A stretch of DNA of 19,679 nucleotides from an uncultured Eubacteriales bacterium. GTDB lineage: Bacteria > Bacillota > Clostridia > Oscillospirales > Acutalibacteraceae. The position numbers and the translations under genes were made by a program. Under the pieces are notes generated by a model. That model made no database searches. It was not told the origin of the DNA and worked only from the letters and a program-made list of their open reading frames with translations. Shown here in pieces: positions 15,397-19,679 of the stretch (its first letter is position 1; each line of letters starts with the position of its first letter). The stretch is taken from assembly GCA_934667845.1 (NCBI GenBank), contig CAKUMQ010000049.1, positions 1-19,679 on the forward strand, written 5' to 3'.

Positions 15397-16743
15397 TCAG
15401 GTGGAGCTGCGGATATTTTTTATGATATCATCGACAAGGCTGCGGAAAGAGGAATCGGCGTGATACTGCTTTTCCGCCTCCTGATAGGCATAGACGATCG
15501 TGGAGTGATCGCGTTTGCCGAGCTCCTCGCCGATCTGCTGCATGGGGATATCGGTCATGCTGCGCACGACGTAAACGACGATCTTCCGCGCCTGGGAAAT
15601 GCTGGCGACGCGGGATTTTGAGCAGATATCCTTCGGGCTGACCCCGAGCGTGTGCGATACCTCGCTGACGATGCGTTCCACCGTGATCGGCGTGGGCTGG
15701 CTGTCGGCGCGGATGTCGCGGATGGCGGATTTCGCCGTCGAGATCGACATCGGGTCACCCATCATCAGATTCGCCCGCATACGGGTCACGGCGCCGTCTA
15801 ACTGCCGCACGTTGTTTTTCAGCTGCTCGGCAATATACTGCGCGACCTCGTCGGTCATCGGGATGCCCAGCTGCTGCGACTTGCTCTTGACGATCGCGAT
15901 GCGCGTGTCAATGTCGGGCGGCTGCACGTCCGCCAAAAGTCCCATCTCAAACCGCCCGCGCAGCCGCTCCTCGAGCGTCGTGATCTCCTTAGGCGGCCGG
16001 TCAGAGGTCAGCACGATCTGCTTGTTCGCCTGGTGCAGCGCCTCAAACGTGTGGAAAAATTCCTCCTGCGTGCTCATCCGCCCGGCGATAAACTGGATAT
16101 CGTCCACGAGCAGCACGTCCGCCTCGCGGTACTTCGCGCGAAACTGCGCCGTCGTACCGTTTTTGATCGCCTCGACCAGCTCGTTGGTCAGCGTCTCGCC
16201 CTTGGTGTAGAGAATGCGGGACTGAGGATTCATCTGCTTGATACGGTTGCAGATGGCGTATAACAGATGGGTCTTGCCGAGTCCCGACCCGCCGTAGATG
16301 AACAGGGGATTGTAAAACCGCGCGGGATTGTTCGCCACCGCCTGTGCCGCCGCATGCGCGAACTTGTTGGACGAGCCGACCACGAAGTTGTCAAACGTGT
16401 ACTCGTTGTCCACGCTCCGCTGCACAAAATTGCGGGAATCCTCTTCTTCCTCCGCCGCCGTCACGGCTTCGTCCTCGCTGCTCTGCATTTCCGTATCCGT
16501 CAGGATCTGTAAGGACAGCGGCAGTCCCACCACCTGCAATATCGCCTGCCGGATCTTGTCGGCATAATGCGTGCTGATGATGTCGCGCTGAAAATCCGTA
16601 TGTACAGAGACAACGATCCGGTCGCTCTCCATCGCCACCGGACGGATACAGGTGATCCAGGACTGAAATCCCGTTTCGCTGATATCCTGAAGGTCGTGCA
16701 GGTATTGCAGCACGCCGTTCCATACCTCAGTGATCGTTTCCAT
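15397..16743 (-). CDS. dnaA: Chromosomal replication initiator protein DnaA
   Basis: 448 residues from the ATG at 16743, chosen because GAGG lies eight nucleotides upstream and the length matches the family; the open frame runs 39 codons further without such a site. DnaA binds DnaA boxes and ATP, opens oriC and loads the helicase. Domain I covers about 1-80, an acidic linker (EDEAVTAAEEEED) about 90-103, and the AAA+ domain includes Walker A GGSGLGKT (151-158), Walker B LLVDD (211-215) and LRGRFEMGL (261-269). Domain IV has the DNA-binding signature RDHSTIVYA (411-419). It is transcribed towards oriC. Its promoter lies at 16851-16879, and a hairpin sits in its leader. No rpmH-rnpA cluster lies upstream. 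Confidence 0.98.
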   Translation of the reverse strand: METITEVWNGVLQYLHDLQDISETGFQSWITCIRPVAMESDRIVVSVHTDFQRDIISTHYADKIRQAILQVVGLPLSLQILTDTEMQSSEDEAVTAAEEEEDSRNFVQRSVDNEYTFDNFVVGSSNKFAHAAAQAVANNPARFYNPLFIYGGSGLGKTHLLYAICNRIKQMNPQSRILYTKGETLTNELVEAIKNGTTAQFRAKYREADVLLVDDIQFIAGRMSTQEEFFHTFEALHQANKQIVLTSDRPPKEITTLEERLRGRFEMGLLADVQPPDIDTRIAIVKSKSQQLGIPMTDEVAQYIAEQLKNNVRQLDGAVTRMRANLMMGDPMSISTAKSAIRDIRADSQPTPITVERIVSEVSHTLGVSPKDICSKSRVASISQARKIVVYVVRSMTDIPMQQIGEELGKRDHSTIVYAYQEAEKQYHADSSFRSLVDDIIKNIRSST

Positions 16744-16787
16744 TGGCAAAACCTCAATTTTCGTCATTTTTTGAGAAAAACCGCATC

Positions 16788-16810
16788 GCGGATACTCCAC
16801 ATATATCCGC
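16788..16810 (-). promoter_or_regulatory. Hairpin in the dnaA leader with a DnaA-box-like loop
   Basis: GCGGATA and TATCCGC pair perfectly around a 9-nt loop that reads TATGTGGAG on the minus strand. The loop and right arm include TGTGGAGTA, two mismatches from TGTGGATAA. It lies about 45 nt before the dnaA ATG and about 35 nt after the likely transcription start. It could be an autoregulatory DnaA site or an RNA structure. Confidence 0.5.
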
Positions 16811-16850
16811 TGCCGGTAACGCCTAAAAAGGCACAAAAACACACAAATAC

Positions 16851-16879
16851 AGTATACCATAAAAAAAAGTCTCGTTCAA
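16851..16879 (-). promoter_or_regulatory. dnaA promoter (sigma-A type)
   Basis: On the minus strand TTGAAC (16879-16874), a 17-bp spacer ending in TGG, and TATACT (16856-16851). This is five of six and five of six matches to the consensus plus an extended -10, the best promoter on this strand in the window. The start of transcription would be near 16844, leaving a leader of about 100 nt. Confidence 0.8.
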
Positions 16880-16955
16880 GGGGCTATCCGCCGTTTTTTT
16901 CAAAACATTCGCCGTCTTGTGACCGCTTTCGCCCGTTTTTCCGCCGCCTGCCCCC

Positions 16956-16984
16956 TTGACACTGCCCGGAAAATGGGGTATGAT
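16956..16984 (+). promoter_or_regulatory. Promoter of the HTH membrane regulator (sigma-A type)
   Basis: TTGACA (perfect -35), 17-bp spacer and TATGAT. The start of transcription would fall near 16991, giving a leader of about 150 nt that contains an AT-rich stretch with TATAATAGG twice (about 17032-17040 and 17050-17058). It is divergent from the dnaA promoter, about 75 bp away. Confidence 0.8.
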
Positions 16985-17098
16985 ACTGTGTATAGTTGAT
17001 CTCCCCCGTTTTTTTCCTCGCTGTTTTCTTTATATAATAGGTATAATATATAATAGGCGAAAATACAGACAGGAATATAAAACGGGTATATTCCCCTT

Positions 17099-17114
17099 TG
17101 TATACTTTATACGT
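17099..17114. promoter_or_regulatory. Small palindrome before the HTH gene, possible operator
   Basis: GTATA-CTT-TATAC is a 5-bp inverted repeat about 30 bp before the start codon, with another GGTATA half-like element at about 17084-17091. Xre-type regulators often repress themselves through such sites; that link is an inference. Confidence 0.35.
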
Positions 17115-17142
17115 CGACGCCGGACAGAAAGGAGCCACACGG

Positions 17143-17733
17143 ATGGAGGAACTCAAGCAGATATTTGCGGCAAACCTGATCCGGCTGCGCACGGCGGCGG
17201 GAATGACGCAGGCGGAGCTGGCGCAGCTGATCCATTATTCGGACAAAGCGGTGTCGAAATGGGAGCGTGCGGAGTCGATCCCGGACGCGGCGGTGCTGAA
17301 AACGCTGGCGGTACAGTTCCGGGTAACGGTGGACTACCTTTTGGAGGCGCACGAGGACAAGGACGAGGTACAGCCCGCGCCGAAGAAGCGGGGGTTCAAC
17401 ACCCGCATGGTCATCCTGGTGGCGCTGATGGGTATCTGGACGGTGGCGATGCTGATCTATGCGATCTTCTGGATCCTCGGCAGGCAGGTGTGGCTGGTGG
17501 CGGTCGCGGCGCTGCCGGTGACGCTGATCGCGCTTTTGGTGTTCAATTCGCTGTGGAACCGCGGCAGATACAACATGTGGATCGTGGCGGGGCTGGTATT
17601 CAGTCTGTTTTTGCTGATCTATTGCTCGCTGGTGCCGCGATACAACGTGTGGCAGCTGTTTTTGGTGCTGATCCCGGCGGAGGCGACGGTATTTTTGAGC
17701 TTTCACATCCGCGTGCGGCGGAACAACAAGTGA
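17143..17733 (+). CDS. Xre-family HTH regulator with C-terminal membrane helices
   Basis: 196 residues from an ATG eight nucleotides after AAAGGAG. Residues about 6-66 form a Cro/CI-type helix-turn-helix (LIRLRTAAGMTQAELAQLIH, then YSDKAVSKWERAESIPD and FRVTVDYLL). A charged linker (EAHEDKDEVQPAPKKR) leads to about four hydrophobic segments (MVILVALMGIWTVAMLIYAI; LVAVAALPVTLIALLVFN; MWIVAGLVFSLFLLIYC; LFLVLIPAEATVFLSF). HTH proteins with membrane tails of this type are common in clostridia and are thought to link membrane state to transcription; the target genes are unknown. It is divergent from dnaA and ends in its own intrinsic terminator. Confidence 0.92.
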   Translation: MEELKQIFAANLIRLRTAAGMTQAELAQLIHYSDKAVSKWERAESIPDAAVLKTLAVQFRVTVDYLLEAHEDKDEVQPAPKKRGFNTRMVILVALMGIWTVAMLIYAIFWILGRQVWLVAVAALPVTLIALLVFNSLWNRGRYNMWIVAGLVFSLFLLIYCSLVPRYNVWQLFLVLIPAEATVFLSFHIRVRRNNK

Positions 17734-17751
17734 AAAACGGGCTATTCTACG

Positions 17752-17793
17752 CCCGGTAGAGTCGTATTTTCGCGATTCTACCGGGTGTTTTTT
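17752..17793 (+). terminator. Intrinsic terminator after the HTH regulator
   Basis: Stem CCCGGTAGAGTCG / CGATTCTACCGGG (13 bp with one G-T pair), short loop, then TGTTTTTTAT. It starts 19 nt after the stop codon. Confidence 0.92.
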
Positions 17794-17823
17794 ATCGGTA
17801 GAGCAGATAAAGCCAGCGGTAGG

Positions 17824-17852
17824 TTGCCGTGAGTGCCGAAAAAGGGTATACT
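17824..17852 (+). promoter_or_regulatory. Promoter of the degV-like gene (sigma-A type)
   Basis: TTGCCG, 17-bp spacer, TATACT; the start of transcription would be near 17859, about 50 nt before the GTG start codon. It lies just after the preceding terminator, so degV is probably a single-gene unit. Confidence 0.65.
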
Positions 17853-17911
17853 AAACAGCATACGGCGGGCGGCATGCCCTGCCGATTTCCCTTTGAAGGA
17901 GACGATCTGAA

Positions 17912-18802
17912 GTGGCTGATTATCTGTTGAGCTGCTGTTCGACGGCAGACCTGACCAGGGCGCATTTTGAGGCGCGGGATATCCGGTATATTTGTTTTCA
18001 TTTTTCGCTGGACGGCAAGACCTACCGGGACGATCTCGGGGAGTCGGTGCCGTTCCCGGAATTTTATAAGGCTATGGAAAACGGGGCGGAGACCCGCACA
18101 TCGCAGGTCAACATATCGGAATATGTGGACTATTTCTGCGGGCTGATCGACCATGAGGAAAAGGATATTCTGCATGTCTGCCTGTCCTCGGGGCTGTCGG
18201 GCAGCTATATCAGCGCGCGGCAGGCGGCGGAGCAGGTCATGGAGCTGCGGCCGGGACGTCGGGTGCGGGTCGTGGATTCGCTCGGCGCGTCGTCGGGCTA
18301 CGGGCTGCTGATGGAGACGCTGGCGGACAAGCGCGATGCGGGCGCGTCGTTTGAGGAGCTGGGCGATTGGGCGGAGCAGAACCGTCTGCGGGTGCATCAC
18401 TGGTTCTTCTCGACCGATCTCAAGTTTTACATCAAGGGCGGACGCGTGTCCCGCACGGCGGGTACGATCGGGATGCTGCTCGGCATCTGCCCGCTGCTGA
18501 ATATGGATAACGAGGGGCATCTGATCCCGCGCGCCAAGCTGCGCAGCAAGAAAAAGGTGATGGAAGAGATCGTGCGCCGCATGGAGGAAAATGCCGACGG
18601 CGGACTTGACTATGACGGCAAGTGCTTTATGAGCCATTCGGCGTGCTATGACGATGCGCGCGCCGTGGCGGATATGGTCGAAAAGAAGTTCCCGAAGCTG
18701 AACGGTAAGGTGGTCATCAACGATATCGGCACTACCATCGGCAGCCATACCGGACCCGGCACCGTCGCCCTCTTCTTCTTCGGCAAGCCCCGCGTCGACT
18801 GA
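17912..18802 (+). CDS. DegV-family fatty-acid-binding protein
   Basis: 296 residues from a GTG ten nucleotides after AAGGAG. DegV/FakB proteins bind a fatty acid in a central pocket; some present it to the kinase FakA for phosphorylation. Seen here: an N-terminal CSTADLT close to the family DSTADL, TSQV (63-66), the acid-binding loop SSGLSGSY (92-99), VVDSLGASSGYG, LKFYIKGGRVS and the C-terminal IGTTIGSHTGPGTVALFF. No signal peptide. No FakA gene is in the window, so a role as FakB is an inference. The TGA is followed at once by an AT-rich hairpin, and a classical terminator lies 0.4 kb further on. Confidence 0.93.
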   Translation: MADYLLSCCSTADLTRAHFEARDIRYICFHFSLDGKTYRDDLGESVPFPEFYKAMENGAETRTSQVNISEYVDYFCGLIDHEEKDILHVCLSSGLSGSYISARQAAEQVMELRPGRRVRVVDSLGASSGYGLLMETLADKRDAGASFEELGDWAEQNRLRVHHWFFSTDLKFYIKGGRVSRTAGTIGMLLGICPLLNMDNEGHLIPRAKLRSKKKVMEEIVRRMEENADGGLDYDGKCFMSHSACYDDARAVADMVEKKFPKLNGKVVINDIGTTIGSHTGPGTVALFFFGKPRVD

Positions 18803-18834
18803 CCTACTTTCTTTTTGGAAAAAAAGAAAGTAGG
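18803..18834 (+). repeat. AT-rich hairpin abutting the degV stop codon
   Basis: Arms CCTACTTTC and GAAAGTAGG, loop region TTTTTGGAAAAA. It begins at the first base after TGA and is followed by CAAAGAAAAACC. Relative to the gyrB and dnaA hairpins the base pairs changed together (CTTAC/GTAAG to CCTAC/GTAGG). Confidence 0.85.
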
Positions 18835-19115
18835 CAAAGAAAAACCCTAATAGCATAGTTTACAGGCGGTGCGGAATTGGCGGTGCTTTTGCTTATCTTG
18901 CAGAAAAGCAAAAGAAAAACCCTAATAGCACAATTTGCAGGCGGTGCGGAATTGGCGGTGCTTTTGCTTATCTTGCAGAAAAGCAAAAGAAAAACCTTAA
19001 CGGCACAATTTGCAGGCGGTGCGGAATTGGCAGTGCAGTCGCTTATCTTGCGGAAAAGCAAAAGAAAAACGCTAATAGCACGGCTCACAGGCGGTGCGAA
19101 ATTGGCAGCACTCAT
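18835..19115 (+). repeat. 75-bp tandem array of hairpin-linker units
   Basis: Units begin near 18834, 18908, 18983 and 19058 (periods 74-75 bp). Each has GCAAAAGAAAAACC, TAATAGCAC, CAGGCGGTGCGGAATTGG and, in three units, an imperfect hairpin CTTTTGCTTATCTTGCAG / AAAAGCAAAAG. The linker resembles that after dnaA and that at 4861-5007. It runs into a type B repeat. Confidence 0.88.
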
Positions 19116-19165
19116 GGCTCCCCTGTGTAAGGGGAGCTGTCGCGCAGAGCGCGACTGAGGGGTTG
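19116..19165 (+). repeat. Type B repeat with a GCGC inner stem
   Basis: GGCTCCCCTGTGTAAGGGGA, then GTCGCGC-aga-GCGCGAC and TGAGGGGTTG. Both arms of the inner stem differ from the GTCAGCC/GGCTGAC form and from the GTCACGG/CCGTGAC form, yet pairing is complete. Confidence 0.82.
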
Positions 19166-19210
19166 CCGGCAGGGGTTATCTTAAAAAACAAAAGAAAGCC
19201 CCGGTTTTCA

Positions 19211-19248
19211 GGCGGTACGGACTTTGGGTCCGTACCGCCTATTTTTTT
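19211..19248 (+). terminator. Intrinsic terminator downstream of degV
   Basis: Perfect 12-bp stem GGCGGTACGGAC / GTCCGTACCGCC with loop TTTGG, followed by TATTTTTTT. Its left arm and the preceding CAAAAGAAA...TTTTCAGGCGGTACGG match the linker of the 75-bp array, so it appears to have been built from a repeat unit. Confidence 0.93.
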
Positions 19249-19295
19249 CCCCCAAAAAACACAGGCGGCACGACCATATAGGCCGCGCCGCCTGT
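19249..19295 (-). terminator. Intrinsic terminator for a minus-strand gene right of the window
   Basis: ACAGGCGGC / GCCGCCTGT, 9-bp stem with a 17-nt loop; on the minus strand it is followed by GTTTTTTGG. It faces the preceding terminator, which indicates convergent genes. Confidence 0.75.
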
Positions 19296-19326
19296 AAGCA
19301 GGGAAAAGATGTTTGGGCAGATTCGG

Positions 19327-19679
19327 TCAACCCCTCCGGGCGGCATCCGCCGCTTGCACAGGGGAGGCAAGTTTATGCTGCATGTGGGTTGAGACAATTA
19401 AAGTTTCTTTTGCCGCATTTCTTCTCCAAAGAAAGTACTTACGGCTTAGCATCTGCCGTCAACCCCTCCGGCTTTGCTGACGCAAACCCACCTCCCCTTA
19501 CACAGGGGGGCAAGGGCGGGGGCGAGTTTTGCACTGCCTGTAAATTGAGTCAACTAAAGTTTCTTTTGCCACATTTCTTCTCCAAAGAAAGCGCTTGCGG
19601 CACAGCGTCTGCCGGCAACCCCTCCGGCTTTGCTGACGCAAACCCACCTCCCCTTACACAGGGGAGGCAAGGGTGCTGC
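19327..19679 (-). repeat. Repeat block at the right edge: type C copies with 156-bp period
   Basis: A shortened type C copy lies at about 19327-19368 (missing the left half of the CCTCCCC hairpin). Two near-identical units follow, with AAAGTTTCTTTTGCC at 19400 and 19556 and type C repeats at 19459-19511 and 19616-19668 (inner stem TTTGC/GCAAA). Their direction fits the 3' trailer of a minus-strand gene beyond the window. No coding sequence is seen between 18803 and 19679. Confidence 0.85.

Noticed and set aside
16744..16860. Longer DnaA start at 16860
   Set aside because: The extra 39 residues do not resemble a DnaA N-terminus, would begin upstream of the predicted transcription start, and lack the GAGG site that precedes the ATG at 16743.
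18835..19115. Regularly spaced repeats resembling a CRISPR array
   Set aside because: The whole 75-bp unit is repeated, including what would be spacers, and no cas genes are present. The same holds for the 151-bp array at 14800-15304.

Overview
The window is the chromosomal replication-origin region of a GC-rich member of the Firmicutes, most likely a gut-type clostridium of the Oscillospirales (Ruminococcaceae/Oscillospiraceae). The placement rests on the Bacillus-like gene order dnaA-dnaN-yaaA(S4)-recF-remB-(SGNH)-gyrB-...-gyrA, the strong AGGAGG ribosome binding sites, the high GC content and the abundant short palindromic repeats. The order or family is an inference; no marker was searched.

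Layout from left to right. 1-508: interspersed palindromic repeats only. 509-4825 (minus): gyrA, mnmE and a small YtxH-like membrane-anchored protein form one compact unit read leftwards. 4826-5392: repeats. 5393-8276 (minus): two overlapping genes for related multi-pass membrane proteins, one with a long GYAPAQ repeat tail. 8277-8601: repeats. 8602-14141 (minus): dnaN, an S4-domain gene, recF, remB, an SGNH hydrolase and gyrB. 14142-14625: the probable oriC, with a cluster of DnaA boxes, a short GC block, a DnaA-trio tract and a T/A-rich unwinding stretch. 14700-15396: a tandem array of ~151-bp palindromic repeats lying between oriC and the 3' end of dnaA. 15397-16743 (minus): dnaA. 16744-17142: divergent promoters. 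17143-17733 (plus): an HTH regulator fused to membrane helices. 17912-18802 (plus): a DegV-family fatty-acid-binding protein. 18803-19679: repeats and two convergent intrinsic terminators, the second belonging to an unseen minus-strand gene to the right.

Function. The core genes start and sustain replication. DnaA opens oriC, DnaN is the sliding clamp, RecF loads RecA at gaps, and GyrA/GyrB relieve supercoils. MnmE modifies tRNA wobble uridines, RemB is a small DNA-binding regulator, and the membrane and SGNH proteins are accessory insertions into the ancestral operon. Genes left of the origin are transcribed with the leftward fork, and the HTH and degV genes with the rightward fork.

The most unusual content is non-coding. 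(i) A Bacillus-type DnaA-box/GC/DnaA-trio/AT-rich unwinding module is readable at 14229-14287. (ii) Perfect AT-rich hairpins begin 0-1 nt after the TGA stop codons of four genes that close transcription units (ytxH-like, gyrB, dnaA, degV). (iii) Two families of interspersed double palindromes have inner stems that change sequence between copies while base pairing is kept, so structure appears to be selected rather than sequence.
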